64,000 nucleotides of DNA, from NCBI GenBank assembly GCA_948474755.1, contig CAOLHI010004239.1:1-64000 (forward strand), given 5' to 3'. Numbering within the stretch: the first letter of the stretch is position 1; every line of letters starts with the position of its first letter. This document shows positions 9,729-24,700 of this stretch, in pieces. This DNA comes from Ctenosaura bakeri. Its lineage: Eukaryota > Chordata > Lepidosauria > Squamata > Iguanidae. The notes beneath the pieces are model-generated. The model made no database searches, was not told the DNA's origin, and saw only the letters and a program-made list of their open reading frames with translations. Position numbers and translations under genes: made by a program.

Positions 9729-12700
9729 GCCTTCAAGTTGCCTGTTGACTTATGGGAAAGGACTTCCCATAAGGGAAATCTCTCAGAGAAAGCAGTTTGT
9801 CTTGGCTCGGAGTCAGAAACACTAAATTAAAATTAGATAATCCTTAGTGATAATTAAAATAATATGACCTCACAGTTCATGAACAGTTATTTTATGATTA
9901 ACCAGGTCCATTAATTTCCTAACATGGTGTTCATCTGAATTTTTTTTACACAAATATGAATTACTTGTAGCCAATAGAGATCCCACTGTGAACATTCTTG
10001 GCCCTGGATATGGAACGATTGAAGGAGAGGATTTGTCCATGCTTCGTTTATTAGACAAAGTGAAAAAAGATGATGCACCTGATAATGAAATGAAAATGAA
10101 GATTTCCCTACTCCTTCAGCAACTGGATATGCAACTGCTCAACAGCTCTTTGAAGCAGATTTCACAGTGAGTGTATTTCAGAACTTTATTTAAAATACTT
10201 CATCCCACTTTGTAGGTCCAAAGGTTCTCAAAGAGACTAACATTATACTTTATTTTTAGAAAATGGAAATTTACTTTTATGTCCACCAATTTAATTTTGA
10301 GTTCTCTCTAGCTGTGCTCTGACAATATGTAGACTTTTATTTCTGAGGTCAGTTGACTTGCGTATACTCCTGAAGAGCCTAGGTATCTCCGGAACATAGG
10401 AATATCAAGGAGATAGGGATGTAGAAACTTCCATGGATGCAAATAAAAAATCCATGCAAGAACATGAAAGTACCAAGAAATATTTGCTGAGACCAGATGT
10501 TTTGGAGTGTTTCGCAAAACGGAGAACTACACTAGCACCGGACACATCTTACTTACACAAACAAAGTGATGTGTGGGGCAAACAAAAGAGGTAGCAAATG
10601 GTGATAGCTGATAAGTAACAACCTTGGCAGGCTATCATCACCTGAAAATCTAATCAAGACAGGTTGTCGTGACTGTGAAATTGGTGTCATTACTAGCTTC
10701 AGGATGCTTGGGGGAGTTTGGCTCTTTGACTGAACGTATTCACTTGTCCTAATTAGTGGAGAAGAAGAAGAAACTTTACACTGTACACCATTATTAAAAG
10801 GAAAAGTTTTCTCCTAGAGTAGAGCAAGAATAGTTTGAAAATTTAGGTGGTGTGCCCTTCAGTTTCATCCTAGGTATATTTTTTGCCCATTGATGAGTCA
10901 GCTGAAGCTTTAGTCTGCAATCCTGTGCACATCTACTTTGAAATAAACCCCATAGATCTCAGTGGGACTTACTTCTGAGTAGATATACAAAGGATTGTAA
11001 ATACCAGCTTTCCATCTGTAAATACTGTCTCTTTGAGGGACTAAGGGAACTGAATCTAGGCAACTCCTTCAGTGGATAAGAATCTCTCAGTTGGGGCCAG
11101 TGAGCTCTTGTCTGAAAATGACACTTACCCAGTAAGCCTGGACAATTTCCAGAGTTTTCTTTTTCTAGGAAATGATTTAAATAAATATGTTTGTTTGTTT
11201 CTTGTTAATTGTGAATATACCATCTCAGTAACTACACTATAACTAATTTATTTACAGAGAAGTGAGGTTAACCCCAGCTACTGTGAAAAATGAAATAGAA
11301 CTGCTTAAACGTTTCTCTGGGGCAACAGAAGATGCTGTCCTTGAATCAGTGGAATATACATCAGGTCCAATCCCTCTTTTTTATTTTTACCATATTTTTA
11401 AAAAATTAGATATTGATAGTAGATAGCCGAGGTAGAACAAGGGCTCCTGACCCTTTTTGGTCCATTGGCACATTTGAAAATTGAGAAACTGCCATTGGAG
11501 TGTGTTGTTAACTATAATATGTCTACCTTGTGAGCCTACTAGACAGAAATAACCTGCCCAGGAAATGGAGTGCAAGGCTCAGGCTGAACATGACATACTA
11601 AACCACATATTTGACCTGACAAACCACAACAAAATACACATTTCATAGAAGGACTACTGAGAAGGCAGACTGATGACGCTCAGATACAAATGATGCCCAT
11701 AAAGCTAGGTAGGGCTCGGGTTTAATCCCCAAATGCTAAGCCAAATATATAACAAGATAATACTTCTTTCACAAGAGGGCAGGCTGATTGATTTCCCCAG
11801 ATCACCTCTAAATGAAACAAATTCTTCTAAAATGAATGTATTATCCAGTAAGCAGGTCACCCATAAATCAGTTTTCCTCAAAATCGTCACCCAAATCAGT
11901 TGCTCTTTATTTAACTCTTTGTGGACTTAACTTCCTCTGTGACAGGCAACTCAGACACATATATCCTGCCTAAATCTTTTTTCTTTCCCTCCCTCTCAGA
12001 CAGCTCTATTCACATACCTATGCAGTCTTTCCTTCTCTCCCCCATACATACCCAAATGCAGGCAGCACATTCCTCCTGCTGTTTCTTGCCACGTTGCTCC
12101 CCATTCCTTCCTATCCCAGCCCCATTTGCTCACTGTTGCCTTCCTGTCCCCACTGTGCTCTGTGCACCTTGATGAATTCTCACTCTGTAGCTCCTTCTGT
12201 GTTCCCTGCTCATAATCCCAAAGCCCATCACTGCACCTCGTGCCCTCTAGTTGCCCTGTAGCCTTCCCACACATCTTGAGAGTCCTCTACATCCCTCCTC
12301 CAGATTGCTTGCCAGGCACCAGGAAAGGTGTTATCCTTTCTGTAAGGCAGTTGGGTCCTCTGTATGATGCAGTGATGACCCAGATTCCAGCTGCCCAACT
12401 CTTTAATTTTATCCAAGTGGGGATATTAAGATGATAGGCCAAGGGCAGGAAAGGATACAGAAGCCACAGAAGGGCTCTCTGTGTATCTGTTGGCACTGCA
12501 TTGTGTAAACACAAGCAGGAGTCTATATAAAGCCAACATTTTCTGATGGCTTTCTGATTCCCATTAGGAACCTCACAGCAGCTATGCCCTCATGGCTCTC
12601 CATGGTGGTTGTGAACATAATGAATAAGGATGTCAGGATTATATTACTGTCAAAATGGAAATATATTTCCTGTTACTGTGCTTACTTCATTTTTAACAAA

Positions 12701-15700
12701 CATGGACCAAATTATTGTTCTTAATTGTTTACAGACTATGAATTTGCCAATGGGTGTCGTGCCCCACCTTGGAGACAAGTTCATGGGGAAATTTGCTATT
12801 TGGCCATTAAACCATGTGACACAGATCTTATGTATGTCACTTGCAGCACAGCTGGAGTATTTTTAAATGGAGTGAGTAGTAGTTTATTCAAGGACAGAAA
12901 GTAATACACACACACACACATATACTAAGATGATACCTAAACTTAAAATACATGAAAATGGCTTGTGTTCAGCTCATTTCCTAACCCAATATTAAGTAAG
13001 ATTATAGATGGAGAACCTTGTGAATGAGGGCCAGAATCCCTTCACCTTATCTGTTGATGGACTGGATGGTCTCACTGAGTGGGGTCATATTCTTGACATC
13101 ATGACAGCTAAGTAGTTTGGCTGATGGCAGGCTTCACTAGGCATAAGCTTTCCCCATCCTGGTTGGCCTTGTATTCAGTGAATCAGAATGCCCAGCCAAT
13201 TTGCTGTCTAGAAGAAGCACTTTCCCAGCAGGTAACTTATTTGAGGCAGTTTTGCCTGCCCCATAACTATTCCCAGTAGGGAGATTTGGATGGGTGAATC
13301 ACTTAGTACACTACTAGCCCTCCTAGTTACTGGGGATAACAGTGGGGGTTCTCTTTTGTACATAGATCACCATCTCAAATGGGAAGGGAAGCAATGCAGA
13401 GGTTATCCCTGCTTGGGGGAGGGGTTTATTACTGATCAGAGATAACTACAGAGATTCCCCTCACTGTTACCCTTGGCTGTGGGGGGCAAGGGGTTATTTG
13501 GGGAGGCATAGGGTTTTGTCTATGAGCCTTTGCAGGCCAAACCTCCATCTGGCAAAGATTGTTTGTTCCTGACCTAGATGCCACTACTTCTACTCAGCCT
13601 TTTAACCAGGTTGTAAAGTGACTTCAAGAAAAGTGTTCCTCAACTTCCTTTGTAAATGATGTTGTATTCCCAAGCAATAATAGAAGTGTACAGTTCTGTA
13701 TTGTCAACACAGTGTAGTGGTAACCTAAATTATACTAATTTCCCACAATTTGTTACAAGTTCTACATGCTCTCTGTACTTGCTGTTCTTTATGATATGCT
13801 GTAAGCAATGCTATTTATAATGCAGTTTATGAATCAGGAAACAAATAGTTCTTCATTATGATAGTAATGGTGATCTGCACTTTATCAATATTATATATCA
13901 GTGAAATAGTACAAAACTTCGTGACTTTGAAGGGGGACATACAATCATTCATAAATACTACTGTTGTAGAAAACAAAACTATTGGGAGAAGTAAATTGTG
14001 GGATTATAAATTGTCTCTGAAACAGGTGAAAAGAATCATGTTACAATGAATATCATATTGTATGGGCACTTATACCCACTTTTAACTTCAAGAGAAATTT
14101 CAGAGTAGGATAGATTAAATCACACTATATAATTTGAAAATGACATTTACAATCCTGCAGAGACTTTACTGGAAGCAAGCCCTATTGAACTCTCTGGAGT
14201 TTACTTCTGAGTAGACATAACATTGCACTGTACATCTGTGTTCCCAGCACATGAATGAAACTTTTGATATGTGAGGTTAGCCAAGACTGGGAAATAACCT
14301 CATGTTTGCTTTTCTTACAGGGACGGGAAAAAGAGAGGGATGAAATAAATTATGAGAGAAAGAGTGATATATATAAAGACCTTGTCTCATTTTTAAGAGA
14401 AAGATCAGCAATGTTTGTAGAGAATATGGCTAAACAGGTAGGCATTTTTTATCTCAGATCAGATTCTTATTCCCAAATAACCTGTCATAGGCTAGTGTCA
14501 ATTGGTGCACTGTGCTAATGTAGGTGATGCAGTGATGCAGCTGTTGCAGGAGTAAAAAGGCCACAGACACAGCTGTGTTGGGAGAAGGCAGAGGAGGTTG
14601 CCAGTGCCAGAAGGGAGAACTCCTGTGCAGCCCAATTTTGCAAATCCTGCGTTGGATGAGTTCTCAAAGCCAGAGTGTTCTGGGAAGGATGGCTTGGAAA
14701 ACCACCAGTGCCATGAGGCTAGCAGTTTTCTAAGCTAGCAGTTCCAGTGCATCCTGGCTTTGGGGGCCTACCCAGAAGCTAGGTGCTGTAGAATTGGGCT
14801 ATTTGGGAGCGGGCAGCTTTTGTCCTGATGGCAGTGGTGATAAGTAATTTCTCTGCCTCACACAGCCACTGTTGCTCCTGTGCAAACCTACTGAAAGTGT
14901 AATAGGGGATGGGAGGTTTGAACAGAGTCACTCATGGGAGATGCTCCTCCAACCAAGCCAGCTGGGACTTGGTTACTTCAGGAGGCCATGAGAAGTGTGA
15001 AGAAAGAGCTGCTACCACTGTGCATCTCCAGCCGCCACCCCCTCTTGTGCTCAGTGGCATCATGTCCTAGTCTTTCTTGGTGAACAGCAAGAAAGCTCAC
15101 AGCTAACACCATCCCCAAGCCCCCAACAGTGAGTTCAGTCTCAGCCTGGAGAGCATCCTGGCTCAGATTTGTCCAGGTGAAAGTCCAAAGCTGCCCACAC
15201 TTGCACACCGCATGGCATTCTTCTCTTGCTCTAGCCAGCAGCCTGAAGAAAGTGTACCTTGTGGCTGGTGGCTCGGGTTTGCTGCTGCCAACTCCACTAC
15301 TAAGAGAGACTTGTAGAGGAGATCTCCTGTTTGAATCCTTGGTGGGTTGAATCTGCAGATTGTGAGCCTGAAGATATTGCAAGCTCACTGTATGTAGAAA
15401 TAGGTTTTAGCTAGTTTTTGGAAGGTACCATGCCAATTTATGTACCTTTCTGGAATAATTAAGATTTGCTTTATTGTTGTTTTATAAATTATGACCTGTA
15501 TCTTGTTGATTGTCACAAGAAGAGATAGGTTCATTGAATCACTTGTTCAGTGCTGAGCCAGCATTTATGCAAATCCCATTCATTAGATGCATCTACTCTA
15601 GGTGAAATCTCCAGTAAGGTACCTTTCTCAAATAAGATTTGCCTCCTCATGATTTTTTTCAGTCACACTTTCAGGCATTGTACTAAATTAAAATTTCAGC

Positions 15701-18700
15701 TGAGCATATGGAAATAAGTTTAGGCATCCAAAGTAAAAAGGTAGGGAAGTTACCAAGGGAATGTGAGCACAGCAGATGTAAGAGTTCTAGGTGTGTATGA
15801 TTTCATTGTCACACTCTTTGCAATGCTAGAAAATTGAGGACTGAAAAAAAAATCATGAAGGAGTGAATTGGAACAGTGCCATCCCACTCCTTGTTTAGCT
15901 ATATCCCTAGCACTAAGGATGCAATAACATTACCATGTTCAAGAGCAAACATTATACCAATGTATTTTTCCCCAAACTGATAGTTACTTAAATATCTACA
16001 ATCATTTGGTTTACAGATGAAGAAAGTAGGAAAAATGTAGAAGTAGTTATAATAATAGTAGTAGTGGTGATGATGATGATGATGATGATGATATAGTGTT
16101 AACCAAATGTGATACAAAGTTTTACTACAAAACAAATTGCTAGAATTTTGTGCAGTAGAAAATGTTTGACAGTCTTGGTGTTAAGCTTGCTACTAAAACC
16201 TGAATGTGGCCAAATCAATGTGACCATATGGAAGTTGAATGTGACCATTAAATAATTATGGATAGTTGTAGGCTTACATTTGATGTCATACTAGTGTCTG
16301 ACTGTTACTCCAAAACATGGGTGACTCTGGGGTCTACCCACAATGCCTGTACCTCCACGTGGCAGTGGGAAGGTCTGTGAGAGGGAGGTAGCCTAACAAG
16401 ATATTCCACCAATGTTTACAAGGTCTCCTCAGGAAAGAACCAGCCAGAGATTCCAAAAAAAAACTGAAAATTAAAGATAATTCAATCACGCACAGACGAG
16501 ATCCAAGCACTCACACACTCGCACAAGGCTAACCAAAGAAAAAGGGAGGAAAGTTTGATAGCAGAGTTTCAGGTGATAATTACCAGTCCAGAGAGCAGCG
16601 AAGAAAGCAGTGATATGACTTAAATTTGTACCTAAGGACAGTACTCGTTCAGGAGTCAAGCAGCAGCATGGCATTCGGCAAGTGAGATACTGTGAGGTAA
16701 CTGGTTAAAATGGAGGGTTTTTATACCCAAAATTTGCATGGAGGGTAAGGGTATTAATAGCTCTTTGGCTGAGTAAACAATAGAATGTTGCAGAGTGGAT
16801 GGTGAGGTACAGACTGCGTTAATGATCTTAGTGTTAGGCGACAAAGAGTCAATGGCTGTTGTGATAGCTCTGTAATGGGGAACATGTGTTGGGACAGTGA
16901 AGGAAATGCTCAGGTCAATGGGGAGAAGGGTTGAAATAATCAGTGGTTTGGTGGGAACTTCCTGTTGCTATTGTCTGACAGCAGGGTTGTTACAGCTTAG
17001 TTTAAGCTTATTATCCCTTGATTTACCTGGTAACTTCCTGACAATGACCTAGCTGTGTCTAGAGGGGATCTCTGACCTATCTTTGCAGCCAGTGTTTTTC
17101 CTCTGCTCAGCTTGCCTTACAATCACATCAGGGTCCATTTTGTATCCATGCCAATTAATTTGTTTTGCCAATTAAATCATATTTTGCCATTTCAACCATA
17201 TTGAATCTGTGTGGAGGGGTGGGCCAATAACATGACTGCCAACATGACTGCACCTGTGTTACTACCAGACTCTGTAGAGCCCTCTGTGCCACCCGAAAAA
17301 TAGCTCTGGAGGGTCTACCATCTTTCCAGAGATTTTAGGGTTGCATGTGAGGCTTCAGTGAGAATGAGGATTCCACTGACAGGAACAGTTCCACTAGTGG
17401 AAGAACCCAGGGGATCCTAGCCATACATTATTTGTAATAGATTTTCCCCCTTACATTTCTGTATGTGCCATATTTCCTGGCGTATAAGACACACTTTTTT
17501 TCCTAAAAAATACTCTCTGAAAATGGGGTGCATCTTATACACCAGAAAATATGGGTAACGCTAAATGCATAGAGAAGGGGGGGGGATGGAATTCTTCCTG
17601 CTGAGGCAAAACAGGAAGAGAGGAGGTGTGGGAAGCCTGGTGCAGCACTCTTTTCATTCTCCTCCTCTCCTGTGTATTTTGCCTTGTCAGGGTACTAAAA
17701 AATTTTTTTCCTGAAAAATACTCCTTGAAAAATGAGATGCATCTTATACACCAGTGTATCTAATACACCAACAAATATGGTATCACAGATTTTTAAAAAA
17801 ATCTATAGCTCATTTGTACATTGTGTCCTATATCCAGTTTTTAATCACAAGGAATAGACTGAATGGAACTTGCACAATAGTTTACTTCCTGAGTTCCCAT
17901 TGATTCAATGGGTCTGCTTTAGTTGGGACTGGAACTTGGATTTGAGCCTTTGACTTTTGTCAGTACATCTGATTGGTTTTGGACTTTCTCTGCAGTCCTG
18001 AAAGCATTCATTTGGGAGTTATGCTCATTTTTGTGGAACTAAAATTCCAAGGAAGCAAAGCAAGTTTGGGACTGGAGAAGTTGGCAAGAGCCATCTGCTC
18101 ATCTTTCAACCTTCTGCAGATGGTTTTCCTTTGAGCAGTGGTATAATTTTTAAAGCAGGAAAATATCATATTTTAATGAAAAAGGTCAACTGTCTCTGAC
18201 AATGCTTTAAATAATCAAAACCATTCCTCTTTTTAACTTCATCCCTTCTGATTTGAATAAAAGGAATATTCCTCATTTTACAAGAATTGTCTTTGATTTA
18301 AACGTCAGACACAAGTGGGGTGTTTCCAGCTCGCACAGCCATGTGTTGCCAGTATGCTGCAGTAGCTCTAAAATTTAAGTGTTATTGGCTAGTCAGAATA
18401 AGAAATATATTTTACTCCTTAGAATAAAGTTCACACAGTAGTTACTGATTAAAGTTATAACATAGTTCTCATGACAATCTTTTGCTTTCAGGTTTTCAGA
18501 GTTTGCCATATTGGAAGCAAATTCATTATAAGGATGTAAAAATTGACTGTGCTCTGAAAATGGGGGAGTGAAGTCATTTACTCAAAAGTGGTGGGCTCTG
18601 AGCTGCTATTTCCTTCACAGTTCCTTCGTTTGCACCATGATGCTATCTAGATTGGGAACATCGTTCAATGATGAACATCATTCAGAAAAGGCTGCAGCAG

Positions 18701-21700
18701 GAAGGGAAATCAGACATGTCTACAGGAGCACACAGGGAACTTACTCATCTTAGGCATATACAGGGACTTTTGGAATGCAGCTGTGTTTAGGAAGAAGTTG
18801 GACAAACCTCAGATTCTTAGCTATATAATTATAATTGTGTCTTATGTAGATTTATTTTTTTTATCTGGAGGTCTTCTAAGTATTTATGTATCCAGACATT
18901 TATGGAATTATAAAAAAGATTTGGGCCTAAATCCAATTACTTATCACAAGTTGAGTGAAAGCACTGGTTTACATGGTGTTTACCAAATGCAGAGCAGTTG
19001 ATTCATTGATTTGATATAGCAAGTGGATTTGGACCTGTATGTTCAAAATAATTTGTAATTATTTAATTAGGATTTTTTTTCTTGATCCTAAGGCCTAACC
19101 TCTAGTTCTATAAGTTTGTGTTGCTCTGTGTTTAACCATTGGTAATTTAAAATTTGGACACTTGATTTTACCAAATTTGATACAGCTTCCTTGTTAAACT
19201 GGAGGACCTCAGCCATAATACAAGCTTAAAAGCATGGAAGCTGCTTGTTCCTACTTGTTATTAGACCGTTTTTTTTAAAAAACTATCTTGGCTTTCAAGT
19301 AGTTTTCACTAAGTTACGTGAGCTAAAAGTATTTTTGCTAAGTGTTCCACCAAATCTAGTCCATTGAGGATGTTCCGTGGCAGTCGTGTTTGTTTCATTA
19401 TAGCTACAAACTTTGAAAGACCATGCTTGTCATCTTTTGAATTTGTGTTCAGGATCTGACCACCTAGAAACTGTATCCACTCTGCAGATGGCAGCTAAAA
19501 TCCTGTATTGCAGAACATAATGTTAGACATCATTAGGTAGACCTACGTTACATCACTCCTCTCAACTCTCTGCCCTGAACTCACCATTTGTCTGCTATGG
19601 CCCCATCATGACCACTGAGTGACAGGTGGGGAGGGGGAGGATCTGAGAAGCATCTGGCTATGTCCCCACAGCCAGACACAAATCAGTGATGGCAGCTGCT
19701 GAGATCTGTCAGGGTCCTCCAGAGGTCTCCACAGATGATGTGGTTATTCGGCGTCTGGTTGTAGGGACATTGTCAAACTTTTCTTTGTCCCCACTTTCAT
19801 CCCACTCTCCACCAGCCACTGTGGCCATGGAAGGGCTATCACCACAAACTGTTGAGTCATGAGAAGGCTTTGGTCATTGCAGTGAGAAGAAGAAAATACT
19901 AACTTCTGTAATGACCAAAAAAAGACATACATAGCAGTAACAGGTTGCCAGCCTTAAAGTGCTTTAATATCCATCCTCTTGTCTTGGGGAATTGCAAGTT
20001 ACAGGTCTGTGAAAAGGTGCTGATCAGTTGTCTCTAAACAGTAGAGTCTTAGGGTTCTTATGGGACAGCTGTTGCCTTTAAACTGGTATAAAATTAGTGT
20101 ATGTTTGTGCCATCTTGTAGCTATAATGGTCCTTATGCATTCTTGTGTTCTCTTTCTATGAAACTCAAACCATTGGTGAGAAAACAGAGTAGCTGATGCT
20201 TCTGTTGGGTCTGTTTTAAACTTCTGTTAAACTTTTTTTTAAAAGAAGATAGTTTTACAATGGGAAAGAGCTGGGGTGGTTTTTTGTTGTTCTTACTGAA
20301 GCCTAAAATATTAAGTCGCTTGAAAATTATATGTGTTGGAGACCAGGACACTGAGAATCAGTCCAGCATGTGAGGTCTGGAATAACTTGGTTTTATAACA
20401 TATGGTAAGGAAACCATGTCCAAACATTTTGCACATTTCGTGGTCTGTAAGAGGAACAGGAAGAGACCTTCTGGTGTCTTAAAAATCTCATATTCTGAGC
20501 TGCATATTGCACATGCTCTTCATCTGAAGCTTTCCACTCTCTGGATAATATCTGTTAACTTCCTGAGCATTTTAAGAACTGTAGTGACTGTGGTTTTAAA
20601 ATCTGCAAGTGGTTGGTCAGTTGTACATTCATCAGACTGATTTGCTCTCATCCAAGTAATAATTGTGTATGATTAGTCTGAGTAAGCATGTTGGAAAATT
20701 CAAATTGCCTTCCCTATAGCATGTCACAGATAAGGCAAGAGTGCTGTTAATATAGGAAGTCCGGTTACAAAACCTCCAGCCACAGCCCTAACCTAGGTTG
20801 TGAAGGTTCCAGCTGAGGTCCTGTCCGATCCCCCATCACAATAAAGATAGGAATCCTAACAATTAAGAGTGATCAGTGATAGCAGGAGGAATTCCACAAG
20901 CATCAACTGCTTTGCACCTTCCCTGAGTGGGGCTGACATGAGGTGGCTGGAGTGCCAACTGAGCCATGAAGCCTGGAACAGTACTTCTCAAGGCAACATG
21001 GTATGGTTAGTACTTTACCTGTCCTGCTTCCTACTTGGTGGGGGAAGCCAGATTCCTGGCCAAGGTACTGTGCTTTGTTCAGAGTGGTGTCAGTGGTGAC
21101 AGAGGAATACAAAGCTTCTCCCTGTATTTATCCATTCTTTCTTCATTCTTTCTATTATTAAAGGCAGCAAGTGTTCAGAAGTCAATGAAGATACCTTGTG
21201 TGAAATACTATGAGCTCTCTAGACTTAGCCATAAATGTTAATGAGAGTTTTTGCTTCCAAGCCCACTTAAGAAATCAGATAGTGCTAACAAAGACAAGGT
21301 GGTGGAGAAGCTTTGTGAAAGCTCACCTGTCATTATTAATCTATCTGTCAGTCATTTCATTTTGCTTTAAACAGCAACACTGAACTTTCAGAAACTGGTA
21401 TAGGTGGATATTTACTGGATTAATTGCCAGGTTAGATGAAAATTGGATAGGGTGTTCAGTTTCTTATAATCTTACAGTGTGATTGTTAATATTTTTCTAC
21501 CATTTTCTCAAATGAATAATTGTTATGTGATTGTTAATATTTTTCTACCACTTTCTTAAATGAATAATTGTTATATGTTTACAACCAATTACAATTCAAG
21601 AAGTCAAATTACAAATGTACACTTCAAGTAGAAATCCATCACTCTTTTGTTCCAAGAAGTGCTCTTCAAAGAAGTTCACCATACTCCTGTTCTTAAACCC

Positions 21701-24700
21701 AGATGGGCTGTCAGTCACGTGTGCTGTTTGTTCAGCTTCTAGGCATAATCATCATTTTCATCTTTTCAAATTCATTGATACGTAAACAAATACAAAGAGA
21801 AGATTAGCTATTTTAAAGGACTCTGTAGTGTTCACCTCTTCAGCCTGCCTTCCAAAAAGTCAAAGGTGTGCAGCGAAGCTTGTGTAAAGTCTCACGCAAA
21901 CATCCATGCAGGCCTATAACAGTTCTCATTCTTTGGCTTGCACAAGAGATCAAACAAGCACCCATGTTAATGAATGAACGTCTTTCAGCTTAGTTCCATT
22001 TTCAATATGCAGCGATCTACCACAAAGTATAAAATGGACTCTCCCTCAGCTTAAGCTCCCTTTTGTGTAGAAAGATGCCTTTGTACTCTGCCATTTCTTC
22101 AGGTTCATGGCATTAGTATTTTGCATTTTGTATCATTTGGTTAACCTCTTCTGGCAGACCAAACAAAACATACAGAAACAAGAGCAAAAATATTGTCTAA
22201 ACATTCCAAACATCTCCTTTATTTTCTACTTTTTATTTCTTTATATGAATGAAAGGGGGGGTGATGCATAAGAGGCCAGTGGACCACCCCTTGCACTAAG
22301 TATCCCAATACCTTTCTGTTTTTCCCAGTGCTTTTCTTCCATTGCTTTGAGTGCGTCCTGCTTGGAAGGAGGTCCAGGAGACATGGTTGAGGAGCTGATG
22401 CAAACTCACCAAGGCTGATAGTGCCCTTTCCTTTAATGGTTTCTTCTCTTATCTACCTCACTTGATTTTTTAAAATGTGGATGATGAGTGTGTGTCTTTG
22501 CTGAGAGAAATGAGTTGAAATATTCAAGAGGAAAGGGAGGAGGATACAGTTTGAGACAATGAGTTCTTGTCCTTCCTCACCCCACCTGTCTCTGTTCACT
22601 TAGGGGGCAGGTTTCAGACTAGCATTTGAGAAAGAAGGTGTCCCTGCTAGGGTAGTGCAAGTTGAGCTATCAAATCTCTCAAAGAAGGGGATGGGGAGGC
22701 AAAAAGACAGCAGATACGGACAGAAGTGCAGCAAGATCAGGTAGCTGATGTTCAGAGTAATGTAGCTATATTTCTTATATGAGGAAAGGGGAAAATGAAG
22801 TGCATAATTTAGCTCTAGAAAACACAATAATAAATTCTCTTTCGGGTCGCCATAAATCAGAAATGACTTGAGGGCACACAACAACAATAATTTTAGAGGA
22901 GATGAAAGTGAAAAGGGCAGACTTAGCTCCCAGACTCATTTCTTAAAAAGAGAATGCAACTTACCTACCTCTTATGGAAGGACAAGAAGGCAGCAAAGCT
23001 GTTACCCTCCTCATTTCAAATTTCACAAGACAGGAGAGGTTATCACAACTTCTTTCCCTAACCCCTTAGAGGAAGAAGCCACACTTCTCTATGTTGTCCT
23101 GTCTTTAACTGATGAGAAGCATCCAGCTCAGTCTCAGATATCAGCCCATCCCTCAGTAACACTGTTCGTATGTTCAGCACATTGCATTTCTTCTTGGTGA
23201 GTATAGGTGTGTGATAACTGGTAAACAGTTTTCCTGTTACCTATCCTAATTGTCTTTTGCACAGGCCAGAGGCTTTAACTACTGTCTTTTAATGGAAACA
23301 ACGAATAGCAAGTAAAATAGCACTAGTTTAATATAAACATGGGAAAGTAATAAGAAGAAATCAGTAATAAAGTCTTCCACACACATTTTATTTTTATTGA
23401 CGGACTATTTATTGACCATTTTAATTTCTTTTTAGTTTTTTTAATTGAATTTCTCAATAGGTCATAAAAGAAATTTTTAAAATAATTAAAAGAATAGAGA
23501 TGACTGTGGCATGAACATCTGAGTGCAGAACTGGAATAAGACTAGGCTTGATGGTGTCCAACAATTTTGAGGAAGAGATCTTGGGTTCTTTCCTCAGATA
23601 AAAACACTTTGTGAGAAGTGTTTCCTAACTCATGGTTATGAAATGTGTAAGCTTCTTTTTATAGGGATGTCATGATTACTAAAAGGGAAAGGAAACATAG
23701 TGCAATAAATAAAATACAATGAATGGTTTACTATAATTTGGGAAGAGGAAAAGAGGGATTTTGTATATAAATCGAAAATATTTAATAGATTTTCCAAACA
23801 AAAATATTTACTGTTAACTTCTCAGTGCCAGGAAATATAGTTCCTTCTGTTAATATCTGAAAACTCCCAAGGGGCATCAGACACATAAGAGCTATTTGGC
23901 AGTCACTGGATCTAGTAGCAAATTCTAGGACTTTACTATCTCTAACATCAGTCTAACTTGGAAGGAAATCCCCTCTGTTCTTCCTTCCATTCCCTCCCAC
24001 ACCCAGTTCTTGGTTTGAACCATATTCCAATCCTGAACCCATGTTTCCATTGGAATATCTTAAGTCCGATGTTCAAGACTCACATCAGGTCATGAAACTG
24101 TAGGGCTAGCATCAGCTCATTCTTTTAGATTATTCCCCAAGTTAAAGGGGAAAATTTGACCTTACTGAACTCAGTTGCTACAGGAAGGCTCTGTTGCCAA
24201 TGCCCGATCCACTGCCATAGCTGTTATTGTGAATAGAGAAGACTTAGTTCTTCTGTTGGGACTCCCCTTCTTTTCTTCCCCAGTGCTGCACTGCTATGAC
24301 AGTGGCAGCTCCTCTAGCCCACCTTCCACATAGGAAAAGGCAGTTGACAAAAGCTGCTGCTGCCCCTAGCTCTCATCACATATTTATCTGCCTTTTGCAT
24401 TGGTGGAGAGGAGGAAGTGATACCACCACCACTATTATACCCTCCAACATTTCAAATGAAAATGGGGACACTGGTGGCTAAGTAATATCAGAGGGTGACC
24501 CAGGTGGCAAAAGTTATTAATGAGAGAAAACACACAAGCCAGGAGTGGCTGCAGCAGTTTGGTTTTGCTTGAGCCTACTGGGAATGGCAAGATTCCTCCT
24601 CTCCTCTCCCCACCCCATTGAGTTAATTGAGAGGAAACTACCTTTTTTACCATGAACTCAATTTGCAGCAACTGAAATTAGCCAAGGACAAAAGGCAAAA

